From positions 2,466,995-2,530,994 of the forward strand of contig NZ_CP021023.1 in the NCBI RefSeq assembly GCF_002117005.1: 64,000 nt of DNA, read 5' to 3'. The notes beneath the pieces were generated by a model, which saw only the letters and a program-made list of their open reading frames with translations, was not told the DNA's origin and ran no database searches. A program made the translations under genes and the position numbers. Of this stretch, positions 50,925 through 59,035 are shown piece by piece; the first letter of the stretch is position 1, and each line of letters starts with the position of its first letter. The DNA is from Sedimentisphaera salicampi. Its GTDB lineage: Bacteria > Planctomycetota > Phycisphaerae > Sedimentisphaerales > Sedimentisphaeraceae.

Positions 50925-53795
50925 TCAGAGTTCTGCAATGAGCTTTTCAACTGCCTCAATCTGCTCGCTAAGCTCTGCGAGTTTATTTCTCGAATCCTGC
51001 ACGATAGCAGGAGGGGCATTTTTTACGTAATTTTCATTGGAGAGCCTTCCCTCTACAGCCTTAGCGGCCTTGAGCAGGTCTTGCTTCTGTTTTTCGAGGC
51101 GGTTCTTCTCGGCCTCCGGGTCTATCACGCCGTGTACAAAAACTTCAATCTCGCCGATAACGTTTGTGGCGGTTGTTCCCTCCCGCTGTATGTTTTCGGC
51201 TACTTCGAGGCTCTCGAGCCCAGCAAGATTCATAATAAGCCCGCGGCAGCTCTCATAAAGCTTATGATAGCTCTCAGGGGCTGAGATTCCGGCCTTTATC
51301 TTCTGCTTCGGGGCGATATTGTACTGACTTCTCACCTCACGAATGCTCTTTATTATCGTCTGCACTTCGCTTATCTGCTGCTCAACATCGGGATTGCGGA
51401 ACTGCTTGAGATCACTGTCCGGCCAATTTGCCTCGATCAGCAGATTTTCAGTGTCTATATCTGTTAGCCCTTTCAACCCTCTTCCATTGGTGTATTCTGA
51501 GAGCGTCTGGAATATGCCTTCAGTAATGAAAGGCATAAACGGATGCATAATCCTCAGCGTATTATCGAGGACAAACGCAAGCACGTTCTGGAATATCGGC
51601 TTTTGGCTTTCGTCTTTCATCCGCGGCTTGCCCCATTCGAGGTACCAGTCGCAAAGGTCGTTCCAGAAGAAGCGGTAAATCGCTCCTGCCGGCTCGCTGA
51701 ACTTATACTCGCCCAGCATGTCGGTTACATAACACACCGTATCTTCAAGGCGGGATAGAATCCAGCGGTCTGTAATATCCATCTTATCAGGATCGAACTG
51801 ATCATGGCTCATATTCTCGAGGTTCATCATTGCAAAGCGAGATGCGTTCCAGAGCTTGTTGCAGAAATTCCTGCCTATGTCAAACTTGCTGCTGATATTC
51901 CTGCCCTGGTCATCCTGCTTCACAGGCATACGCATATCCTGATTCTCGGTGGTCATATTGGCGAGGCTGAAACGCATCGCATCTGCACCGTAATGATCGA
52001 TAATTGCAAGGGGGTCTATGCCGTTGCCCTTGCTTTTGCTCATTGTTTCGCCGTTGCCGTCGAGAATTTTGCCGTGTATGAAAACATCGCTGAAAGGCAC
52101 ATCTTTCATATTGTACAGCCCCATCATCACCATTCTGGACACCCAGAGCGTGATGATATCGCGTGAGGTGATCAGCAGGTCTGTTGGGTAGTAGAATTTG
52201 AGCTCTTCTGTCTCTTCCGGCCAGCCGAGAGTGCTGAAGGGCCAAAGCGCAGAGCTGAACCACGTATCGAGTACGTCCGGGTCTCTCTGGAAGCCGTGCT
52301 TCTCGAGCAGGGATTCTGCTGTGCTGTCCTGTTCTGATATACATATATCAATGCGCACCTTTGTGGGCTCTTCTTCATCAGGGAACATCTGCACGGAAAA
52401 TTCGCCGAGGTCTTCGGTAAATTCGAGCCAGCTTACGCCGGTTTTGTTGCTCAGGGCGGTTTTGATTTCGTCCGGTATCGGGTCTTCGTTTGCGTGCTCC
52501 ACAGGCCTGTCAACCTCCAGCTCAACGCTCCATATCGGGATCCTGTGCCCCCACCAGAGCTGCCTGCTTATGCACCAGTCTCTTATTCCCTCAAGCCAGT
52601 CGATATATGCGCTTTCGTAGCGTTTCGGGTGGAACTTCAGCCGGCCTTCCTTGAGCACTTCAATCGCAGGCTCAGCGAGCGGTGCAACCTTCACGAACCA
52701 TTGATCTGAGAGATAAGGCTCGATAATAACGCCGCTGCGGTCGCTATGGCCAACTTCCTGTTCCCGAGGTTCAATTTTCACTAATAACCCCTGCTCCTCA
52801 AGCTTTTCCACTACTCGCTTGCGAGCCTCGAATCTCTCGAGCCCTTGGAAATCACCTCCGTTTTCGTTTATGTATCCCTCCGGCGTGAGGATGTTGATTC
52901 TCTCGAGATCGTGTCGCAGGCCGATTTCATAATCGTTTGGGTCGTGGGCAGGGGTTACTTTCAGAAAGCCCGTTCCCTCGCCTCGCTTTACATAATCATC
53001 AGCTATTATCGGTATTTTTCTCCCCGTTAGCGGGAGGTCTATCATCTTGCCCACCAGCTCCTCTGCGCGCTCATCCTTGGGGTTTACCGCAACTGCGGTA
53101 TCCCCGAGCATTGTTTCAGGTCTTGTGGTTGCGATCATAACTTCTTCGCTTCCATCTGAGAGCGGATATTTCATATAGTAGAAATTCCCCTGCACTGTTT
53201 TATGCACAACCTCATCATCAGCCACTGCCGTTTGGAGGTGCGGATCCCAGTTTACAAGCCTTTTGCCCTTGTATATGAGCCTGTCGCTGAATAGCTTGTA
53301 GAACGTTCTGCGAACTGCCCTTGCGCACATATCATCAAGGGTGAAGCGTGTGCGCTGCCAGTCGCAGCTTGCGCCGATTCCCTTGAGCTGCTCGAGGATT
53401 GTGTCTCCATACTGCTGCTTCCAGTCCCATATCATCTGGACAAGACCCTCGCGCCCCACATCGTGGCGGGTTTTGCCCTGCTCAGAATGGAGTTTTTTCT
53501 CCACTACGCTCTGAGTGGCAATGCCGGCGTGGTCTGTCCCGGGCATCCAGAGGGTGTTATAGCCCTGCATACGCTTGAAGCGGATAATCACATCCTGCAG
53601 CGTATTGTTCAGGGCGTGTCCCATGTGCAGCATTCCCGTTACGTTCGGAGGCGGGATTACGATTGTGTATGCCTTGCTGTTTTTACCGCCCTTTGAAGGC
53701 GGTTCTGTATGGAAGCTGCCGGCATCAAGCCAAAGCTTTTCTGCAAACTGCTCTATTTCTCGAGGGTTATAAACTTTCGATAGTTCTTTTGCCAT
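50925..53795 (-). CDS. valS: Valyl-tRNA synthetase
   Basis: This class I synthetase charges tRNA-Val. It has 956 residues: HMGH (57-60, the HIGH motif) within PPPNVTGMLHMGH, an editing CP1 domain including TTRPETMLGDTAVAV near 230, TMSKSKG near 584-590 (the KMSKS motif), DVLDTWFSSALWP near 515, an anticodon-binding domain, and a C-terminal coiled-coil arm (EKNRLEKQKQDLLKAAKAVEGRL) typical of ValRS. MAKELSKVYNPREIEQ is taken as the start at 53795; an upstream ATG at 53816 adds seven unlikely residues. It stands alone on the minus strand. Confidence 0.97.
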   Translation of the reverse strand: MAKELSKVYNPREIEQFAEKLWLDAGSFHTEPPSKGGKNSKAYTIVIPPPNVTGMLHMGHALNNTLQDVIIRFKRMQGYNTLWMPGTDHAGIATQSVVEKKLHSEQGKTRHDVGREGLVQMIWDWKQQYGDTILEQLKGIGASCDWQRTRFTLDDMCARAVRRTFYKLFSDRLIYKGKRLVNWDPHLQTAVADDEVVHKTVQGNFYYMKYPLSDGSEEVMIATTRPETMLGDTAVAVNPKDERAEELVGKMIDLPLTGRKIPIIADDYVKRGEGTGFLKVTPAHDPNDYEIGLRHDLERINILTPEGYINENGGDFQGLERFEARKRVVEKLEEQGLLVKIEPREQEVGHSDRSGVIIEPYLSDQWFVKVAPLAEPAIEVLKEGRLKFHPKRYESAYIDWLEGIRDWCISRQLWWGHRIPIWSVELEVDRPVEHANEDPIPDEIKTALSNKTGVSWLEFTEDLGEFSVQMFPDEEEPTKVRIDICISEQDSTAESLLEKHGFQRDPDVLDTWFSSALWPFSTLGWPEETEELKFYYPTDLLITSRDIITLWVSRMVMMGLYNMKDVPFSDVFIHGKILDGNGETMSKSKGNGIDPLAIIDHYGADAMRFSLANMTTENQDMRMPVKQDDQGRNISSKFDIGRNFCNKLWNASRFAMMNLENMSHDQFDPDKMDITDRWILSRLEDTVCYVTDMLGEYKFSEPAGAIYRFFWNDLCDWYLEWGKPRMKDESQKPIFQNVLAFVLDNTLRIMHPFMPFITEGIFQTLSEYTNGRGLKGLTDIDTENLLIEANWPDSDLKQFRNPDVEQQISEVQTIIKSIREVRSQYNIAPKQKIKAGISAPESYHKLYESCRGLIMNLAGLESLEVAENIQREGTTATNVIGEIEVFVHGVIDPEAEKNRLEKQKQDLLKAAKAVEGRLSNENYVKNAPPAIVQDSRNKLAELSEQIEAVEKLIAEL

Positions 53796-54049
53796 AATTA
53801 ACCTGTACCAATTCAAGCTGATAATTTTCAGCGTAATGGTATCAAATTACCCGTTTGTGTAAAGCAATAACCGAAGCAATTGGACGCCGGCGTGCATAAG
53901 AGATTACTGAATGCTGTAAGGAATCTTCAAAGCAAAAACTGACAAATCACAATTGTATAAAGCGAAGGCCTTGCGCAGCTGCAATGCAGATTTTAGTTCA
54001 GGACGCAGAGAACAGGGCGGAGGCGGCGAGTATGCCAAAACGAGAAAGC

Positions 54050-54077
54050 TTGCGATAAAAGCACAAAGGAATATAAT
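54050..54077 (+). promoter_or_regulatory. Promoter of tRNA-Thr
   Basis: TTGCGA at 54050-54055 and a perfect TATAAT at 54072-54077 with a 16-base spacer, 10 bases before the tRNA 5' end. Confidence 0.65.
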
Positions 54078-54087
54078 TTTCCCAATC

Positions 54088-54160
54088 GCCAATGTAGCTC
54101 AGTTGGCAGAGCACTGCTTTCGTAAAGCAGGGGCCGTGAGTTCGAGTCTCACCATTGGCA
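54088..54160 (+). tRNA. tRNA-Thr(CGT)
   Basis: A 73-base cloverleaf: acceptor GCCAATG with CATTGGC, discriminator A, anticodon stem CTGCT/AGCAG, loop TTCGTAA with anticodon CGT, and T loop TTCGAGT. CCA is not encoded. A defence-like gene pair starts 125 bases downstream, so its 3' end is a candidate integration point, but no repeat of the tRNA end was found downstream. Confidence 0.96.
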
Positions 54161-54211
54161 TTTTCATCCCTCTTCAGCGTGCAAGGCGGATTTTTTAATT
54201 TAACACTAATA

Positions 54212-54240
54212 TTGCATTTTTTTCGCTGTTGGTTTATATT
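54212..54240 (+). promoter_or_regulatory. Promoter of the AAA15/TOPRIM pair
   Basis: TTGCAT at 54212-54217 and TATATT at 54235-54240 with a 17-base spacer. Transcription from near 54247 gives a 39-base leader with GGGAAGGGAA before the ATG. Confidence 0.5.
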
Positions 54241-54285
54241 TAGCTTGCCGCTGTAAAACCGGATTGTCTCTGGGAAGGGAATATT

Positions 54286-55437
54286 ATGCAGATAAAGAGT
54301 TTTTCATATTCAGATACCATAAACAAGTGGGAACTTGCTGAGTCGAATTTCAACGATCTGAACCTGCTTGTAGGTATCTCAGGCGTTGGGAAAACGCAGA
54401 TCCTCAATTCGCTTCGTGTGGTATCGCAGATAGCTGGCGGTGAGACATACAACGGCATAAGCTTTTCGCTGGTATTCCAAACATCCGGTAAAGATGAATA
54501 CCGCTGGGAGGCAGGCTTTGAAACCCTCGAGCACATCGCAGAACAGAGTATATCTCTGCCCGATTTTGTGAGCCATGGGGCGGAAAAGCCCAAAATCGAG
54601 CGTGAATTTCTCAGCCTCAACGGCAAAACCATTCTGGAAAGAGATGCCGAATCAATAGTCCTTAACGGCCGGAAAACGCCAAAGCTCGATTCGAGCCAGA
54701 GCGCCTTAAATCTTCTTAAATTCGAGGATCTCATAGCCCCGGCCAGCAAGGAGATGAACAAGATTGTCAGCAGCTCCATGGCCTACAACGAGGCTCCGGA
54801 GATGTCTATGCTGAACCTGAACGAATTTGAGCTTGCAGTTTCCAAGCTTGATACGCTCAAGAAAATCCGGGAAAGTGAGCTTTCGATCGGGATTAAGCTC
54901 AGCCTTATATTCTCCAACTGCTTCGATACGTTCGAGGAAATACGCGATGAGTTTATCGATGTGTTTCAGCAGGTGGAGGATGTTGTGGTAAACAGCAACG
55001 AGCAATTCATCAACGGGCGGTTTGTGGTATGCCCAACGGTGCTTGTGAAGGAGAAGGGAGTTCCGGGCTGGGTAAACCAGAAGCGGCTCTCAGCAGGTAT
55101 GCACAAAACATTCTACCAGATCACTCAGTCTCACCTGTGGCCGGAGGGCTCGGTAATTCTAATCGACGAATTCGAGAACAGCCTCGGGATCAACTGCATC
55201 AACATCCTTACGGATATAATCCTCGGCCAGTCCCGCAGGCTTCAGTTTATCATAACCAGCCATCACCCCTACATAATAAACAATATCGACCAGCGTTTCT
55301 GGCGGGTTGTAGTTCGCAATAAGGGGATGGTGCGTATAAAAGATGCTGAGAGCCTCGGGCTCGGCAAATCGAATCACGAGGCGTTTATACAGCTAATCAA
55401 CACTCAGGACTACATCGACGGAATCAGCTTGCAATGA
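54286..55437 (+). CDS. AAA15-type ATPase of a two-gene TOPRIM module
   Basis: This 383-residue SMC/OLD-like ATPase has Walker A GISGVGKT at 30-37, an ABC-type signature RLSAGMHK at 268-275, Walker B VILIDEFEN at 290-298 and an H-loop TSHHP at 324-328, so it should dimerise around ATP. Unlike classic OLD nucleases it lacks a C-terminal TOPRIM domain; instead a separate TOPRIM-like protein is encoded next, overlapping by 4 bases. This split layout is that of PARIS (AriA/AriB) and RloA/RloB-type systems. Role, by analogy: phage sensing and activation of its partner. It has its own promoter beside tRNA-Thr, a typical site for defence genes. Confidence 0.78.
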   Translation: MQIKSFSYSDTINKWELAESNFNDLNLLVGISGVGKTQILNSLRVVSQIAGGETYNGISFSLVFQTSGKDEYRWEAGFETLEHIAEQSISLPDFVSHGAEKPKIEREFLSLNGKTILERDAESIVLNGRKTPKLDSSQSALNLLKFEDLIAPASKEMNKIVSSSMAYNEAPEMSMLNLNEFELAVSKLDTLKKIRESELSIGIKLSLIFSNCFDTFEEIRDEFIDVFQQVEDVVVNSNEQFINGRFVVCPTVLVKEKGVPGWVNQKRLSAGMHKTFYQITQSHLWPEGSVILIDEFENSLGINCINILTDIILGQSRRLQFIITSHHPYIINNIDQRFWRVVVRNKGMVRIKDAESLGLGKSNHEAFIQLINTQDYIDGISLQ

Positions 55438-56147
55438 ATCTTTATATCTTAGTAGAAGGCAAATGTACTGAGTTTAAGCTCTATCCGGCATGGCTTTCAG
55501 TGCTTCTGCCGAAATTCGAGAGGGTGTACAGCTTCGATCAAGTAGAGCAGAACAATTACTACATTGTCAGCGGCTACGGAATCCCCTCGCTGATAAAGAA
55601 TCACCTGCCGAACGCTATCCTTGATGTGGCCAGATTGAAAGAGAAATACGATTATCTGGTAGTAGTGGTTGACGCCGAGGAGCTGAGCGTAGAGCAGAGA
55701 AAGAGCGAGGTTGCAGAGGTGCAGCGTCGATATAAGCGGGAACTTGGTAATGTGAAGGTGCAGGTGGTAGTGCAGAACAGGTGCATCGAAACATGGCTTT
55801 TGGGCAATCGGGAGATGATTCCGCCCTCGCCGAAGCGGGAGAAGCTCAAAAGATACATAGACTACTACGACATCAATTTCAACAACCCCGAAAATATGCC
55901 AAATTACGTTGACGATACCGATGCCCGAGAGGAAGGCCCGCATTTTTCCACTACTGCAAGATTTCATACCGACTACCTTCAGGAGGTATTCAAGGAGCAG
56001 AATATGGTTTACACCAAACGAAATCCGAGATACGCATCCAATGAGCAGTTTTTGAAAGGTCTTATGCGGAGGGTAATGTACGACCCTTCCGATTTGGTAA
56101 GCTTTCAGGAGTTTCTGAACTTCTGCGAAACCGTGTCAAAAAAATGA
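55434..56147 (+). CDS. TOPRIM/RloB-like effector partner of the AAA15 ATPase
   Basis: This 237-residue protein begins LYILVEGKCTEF, with Glu9 as the TOPRIM catalytic acid, and has YLVVVVDAEEL with Asp80 and Glu82 as the metal-binding pair (DxE rather than the commoner DxD). A conserved NRCIETWLLGN block follows near 115, as in DUF4276 and RloB relatives. Such proteins act as nucleases or tRNA-targeting effectors released by an OLD-like ATPase. The ATGA overlap with the ATPase gene shows translational coupling. It is shorter than AriB of PARIS and its C-terminal half is unrecognised, so it may be a distinct subtype. Confidence 0.7.
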   Translation: MNLYILVEGKCTEFKLYPAWLSVLLPKFERVYSFDQVEQNNYYIVSGYGIPSLIKNHLPNAILDVARLKEKYDYLVVVVDAEELSVEQRKSEVAEVQRRYKRELGNVKVQVVVQNRCIETWLLGNREMIPPSPKREKLKRYIDYYDINFNNPENMPNYVDDTDAREEGPHFSTTARFHTDYLQEVFKEQNMVYTKRNPRYASNEQFLKGLMRRVMYDPSDLVSFQEFLNFCETVSKK

Positions 56148-56211
56148 CTTGAGCTCGGACAGGCTTAGTTTGGTTTTTCGATATTAAAATCCTTCAGAGC
56201 AGTTGCCGTTC

Positions 56212-56239
56212 TTGCTAAAACTGTTTCATTAAATATAAT
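56212..56239 (+). promoter_or_regulatory. Promoter of lptB-groES
   Basis: TTGCTA at 56212-56217 and a perfect TATAAT at 56234-56239 with a 16-base spacer, 31 bases before the lptB GTG. Confidence 0.6.
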
Positions 56240-56270
56240 CCCTTAAACTATTTGCTAACAGGGAACAAAC

Positions 56271-57011
56271 GTGTCAGATAAACTGCTTGAAACAAGAGGA
56301 CTGGTGAAGAAATTCTCCGGCAGAGCCGTGGTAAACCATGTCTCGCTTTCTGTGAGGAAGAAAGAGATTGTGGGTCTGCTGGGCAGAAACGGTGCAGGGA
56401 AAACCACATCATTCAGGATGTGCATCGGAATGATCATCCCCGACGAGGGACAGGTGTATTTTGACGGCCATCAGGTAGGCCGGATGCCGATGTATAAGCG
56501 TGCGCGAAAGGGGATGGGGTATTTATCTCAGGAGCCCAGCGTATTCCAGAGGCTCTCTGTGCGTGATAATCTGCTCGCTATACTCGAGACCCTGAAAATG
56601 ACAAAGGCGCAGCGCATTCTCAAGGCCGAAGAACTCTGCGAAACCTTCGGGCTCACTGAGGTTTACCGCTCGCAGGCGAGGCTCCTCTCCGGCGGAGAAA
56701 GGCGCAAGCTCGAAATCGCAAGGGCAATGGCAACAAACCCCTCGCTGATATTTCTCGATGAGCCTTTCAGCGGGGTAGATCCGATAGCGGTTGAAGAGCT
56801 GCAAAAAGAAATTGAAAACCTCCACAGCTCCGGCGTGAGCATACTCATAACAGACCATAATGTGGAGAGGACACTGGAAATCGTGGATAAGGCATATATT
56901 ATGGATCACGGCAGTGTGATTGCCTCAGGCCGGCCAGCTGAGATTATTAAGGATGAGCTGGTGCGAAAGAGCTATCTGGGCAAGACATTCAAAGGTGATG
57001 AGTTTGATTAG
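56271..57011 (+). CDS. lptB: LPS export ABC transporter ATPase
   Basis: LptB powers extraction of lipopolysaccharide from the inner membrane as part of LptB2FGC. The 246-residue ABC ATPase has Walker A GRNGAGKTT near 40, the Q-loop in GYLSQEPSVFQRL near 85, signature LSGGERRK near 140, Walker B LIFLDEPFSGVDP near 160 and the H-loop TDHNV near 197. The FSGVDPIAV sequence is diagnostic of LptB. It starts with GTG after CAGGGAAC. The usual lptA/lptC neighbours are missing. It supports a diderm envelope. groES follows after 23 bases. Confidence 0.94.
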   Translation: MSDKLLETRGLVKKFSGRAVVNHVSLSVRKKEIVGLLGRNGAGKTTSFRMCIGMIIPDEGQVYFDGHQVGRMPMYKRARKGMGYLSQEPSVFQRLSVRDNLLAILETLKMTKAQRILKAEELCETFGLTEVYRSQARLLSGGERRKLEIARAMATNPSLIFLDEPFSGVDPIAVEELQKEIENLHSSGVSILITDHNVERTLEIVDKAYIMDHGSVIASGRPAEIIKDELVRKSYLGKTFKGDEFD

Positions 57012-57034
57012 TCCCTTAACTTGGGAATTACTGT

Positions 57035-57334
57035 ATGACAGAAAAATTTGAGACCGTTGAACCGATCGGCAAGAGAGTGCTGATCAGGAAAGATGAAGAT
57101 AAGAAACAGACAAAAGGCGGAATCCAGCTTCCTGACAATATGGAGATCCCCAACATAACCGGAAGGATTGTGGAGGTCTCTGCTGAGGTAGCAAATCTCC
57201 CGGAAGTGCCGCTGAGCCAGTATGATAAGGTCCTCTTTAATCCGAAAGGCGCTATACCCGTCGATTTTGAAGGGGATAACAGGCTTTTTGTGGTGGATGT
57301 GGAAAACATCGTAGCTGTATTCAGGAAGTCCTGA
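57035..57334 (+). CDS. groES: Orphan GroES-type co-chaperonin
   Basis: This 99-residue Cpn10 protein caps the GroEL folding chamber. The N-terminus VEPIGKRVLIRKDE, the mobile loop TKGGIQLPDNME near 30-41, and YDKVLFNPKGAIPVDFEGDNRLFVVDVENIVAVF match the family fold. The mobile loop is atypical: the hydrophobic GroEL-contact tripeptide reads IQL. No groEL lies nearby. A weak GGGAA ribosome site precedes the ATG. It is probably cotranscribed with lptB, an unusual pairing. It may be a second, specialised GroES in a genome with more than one chaperonin set. Confidence 0.85.
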   Translation: MTEKFETVEPIGKRVLIRKDEDKKQTKGGIQLPDNMEIPNITGRIVEVSAEVANLPEVPLSQYDKVLFNPKGAIPVDFEGDNRLFVVDVENIVAVFRKS

Positions 57335-57439
57335 GCATTAGTTGGCCATTTTCAAGGCCGGTTTTTCAGGGTGAAAGCTAATTTTACAGTATTACAGCCT
57401 CAAAATATGAGTTGAGCGAGCTTCATACTTGTTTTTTTG

Positions 57440-57468
57440 TTGACGTAAAGGTGATTTTATAAGATACT
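57440..57468 (+). promoter_or_regulatory. Promoter of the coiled-coil membrane protein gene
   Basis: TTGACG at 57440-57445 and GATACT at 57463-57468, 17-base spacer; AAGGAG lies just before the ATG at 57533. Confidence 0.5.
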
Positions 57469-57532
57469 CTTAGGCTGTATTTTCAGTTTATAATATATTG
57501 AAACATAATGCGGATATTCAAGGAGAATTGGT

Positions 57533-58951
57533 ATGCCGGCAGGTAAACAGAGTCAGGGAAGTGCCACAACCATAGCTTTGGTAGTATTTGTGGTCCTTTT
57601 TCTGCTCTCAACAGTTGCAGCAGTGTTTTTCTATGTCAAATGGGACGAAAAAACAACTATAGCTGAGCGTGAGATTGCAAACCGAAGAGAAGCTGCTACC
57701 GACCAGCAGGTCAGCGAGTTTGAATCGCTGGTAGGGGAGAAAACAGCAGAGAGCTACTTGGGCACTGTAATTGAAAGATTTGATGAGGTTTATCAAGAGG
57801 TAACAGGAAGCTCAAGAGCAGATAAAAACATTCAAGCAGCAGCAGAAAGCATCTCGCTGGATGTTAAAGCTGTACGAAGCAGATTCCCTAATATGTTTTC
57901 TCAGAATTCAGGACTTCTTCCTATAGCCAATACGCTTGCAGGTGAGTATGTCCGTTCAGCGCAGACAGTCAGCTCGCTGCAGGAAAAAATCGCTCAGATG
58001 GAAGAAGATTGGCAGAGAGATGTAGAAGGGTTCAAGGTTGCCGAGGAAAAGCTTATCGAGCAGAAACAAAAGCTTATCGAACAGGCAGACCAGATTCAGG
58101 CCAAGTTTGACCAGATGAAATCTCAGGCCGAGCAGAACGCTCAGGAAAATATCAATGCCCTTGAAGAAAAGCTTGCTGAGAAAAACAGTGAACTTGAAGG
58201 GGTAAAAAATGAGCTTGCTGACCTTCAGGCATCATTCAAAGAGCAGAAGCAGTATCGAGAGAAGCTCGAAAAGCAGCTTGAAGAGATCAAGCCGAGCCCG
58301 GATATGGATGTAGCAGCGTACAAGCCCGACGGCAGGATAGTTTCAGTGAATGCTCAGCAGGATATTGTTTATCTCGACCTCGGAAGCGATGCTCATATCT
58401 ACCGCGGCCTTACTTTCGCAGTTTACGACAGGGCAAACCCAGTGCCTAAAGACGGCAAGGGCAAGGCGGAGATCAAGATTTATGATGTTCGGTCTAAGGT
58501 TTCTGTTGCCAAGATAATTTCTCAGGAAGAAAACAACCCTGTTCTGCCGGAGGATATAATCGTTAATCTTATATGGGATCAGGAAAAGCCGAATACATTC
58601 TATGTGGCCGGTAATTTCGACCTCGACGGCAACGGCACAATCGATGAGTACGGAGGCGATAAGGTTCGCCATCTGATCAAGCAGTGGGGCGGAATTGTGG
58701 CTGACAAGATAGACATCAACACTGATTTTGTGGTAGCAGGGCAGCCTCCGGAGGTTTACCAGCAGCCGCAGGAAGATGAGCTCGATTCAGCACTGGCAGA
58801 GCAGAAGTATCAGGAATCGCTGGATGAATACGAGACTTACAACTCTGCCATCGAAAGGGCACAGTCGCTTTCGATACCGGTATTCAATACCGAACGCTTC
58901 AAGAGCCTTATCGGCTATAATCAGGAAATAAAAAACAATCAGACTAAATAG
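57533..58951 (+). CDS. Membrane-anchored coiled-coil protein with BRCT-like C-terminal segment
   Basis: This 472-residue protein has one N-terminal membrane helix (about 13-36, IALVVFVVLFLLSTVAAVFFYV) and a long coiled coil at about 140-255 rich in Glu, Gln and Lys. It then has a beta-rich domain at about 265-350 (GRIVSVNAQQDIVYLDLGSD). A segment at about 355-410 reads YVAGNFDLDGNGTIDEYGG then VRHLIKQWGGIVADKI and TDFVVAGQPP, which by pattern resembles a BRCT domain with an inserted calcium-type loop DLDGNGTID. The C-terminus is a second short helix. No family is recognised. AAGGAG precedes the ATG. A terminator lies 24 bases after the stop, so it is monocistronic. Confidence 0.72.
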   Translation: MPAGKQSQGSATTIALVVFVVLFLLSTVAAVFFYVKWDEKTTIAEREIANRREAATDQQVSEFESLVGEKTAESYLGTVIERFDEVYQEVTGSSRADKNIQAAAESISLDVKAVRSRFPNMFSQNSGLLPIANTLAGEYVRSAQTVSSLQEKIAQMEEDWQRDVEGFKVAEEKLIEQKQKLIEQADQIQAKFDQMKSQAEQNAQENINALEEKLAEKNSELEGVKNELADLQASFKEQKQYREKLEKQLEEIKPSPDMDVAAYKPDGRIVSVNAQQDIVYLDLGSDAHIYRGLTFAVYDRANPVPKDGKGKAEIKIYDVRSKVSVAKIISQEENNPVLPEDIIVNLIWDQEKPNTFYVAGNFDLDGNGTIDEYGGDKVRHLIKQWGGIVADKIDINTDFVVAGQPPEVYQQPQEDELDSALAEQKYQESLDEYETYNSAIERAQSLSIPVFNTERFKSLIGYNQEIKNNQTK

Positions 58952-58974
58952 TTTGCTCTGATAATGAATCTTCA

Positions 58975-59007
58975 GGCCGGTTGTTATTCTGCTTCCGGCC
59001 TTTTTTT
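58975..59007 (+). terminator. Rho-independent terminator before recG
   Basis: A perfect 6-bp stem (GGCCGG at 58975-58980, CCGGCC at 58995-59000) is followed by seven T residues. It ends the coiled-coil protein transcript and shows that the in-frame ATG at 58964 cannot be the recG start. Confidence 0.85.
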
Positions 59008-59035
59008 ATTCAGCTCTCAGCGTTTTGCGGAAATT

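Noticed and set aside
50572-51030. Plus-strand open frame (152 codons) between marR and valS
   Set aside because: It starts inside the marR promoter, runs antisense into valS and lacks a ribosome site; it might be a decayed gene but cannot be supported.
54088-56147. Integration of the ATPase/TOPRIM pair at the tRNA-Thr 3' end with an att repeat
   Set aside because: No copy of the tRNA 3' end was found downstream and there is no integrase gene, so only adjacency is claimed.
57347-57371. Terminator after groES (GGCC/GGCC before TTTTT)
   Set aside because: Only a 4-bp stem; too weak to call.
58964-59035. Earlier ATG start for recG at 58964
   Set aside because: The terminator at 58975-59007 lies between it and the RecG domain; the encoded residues are unlike RecG.
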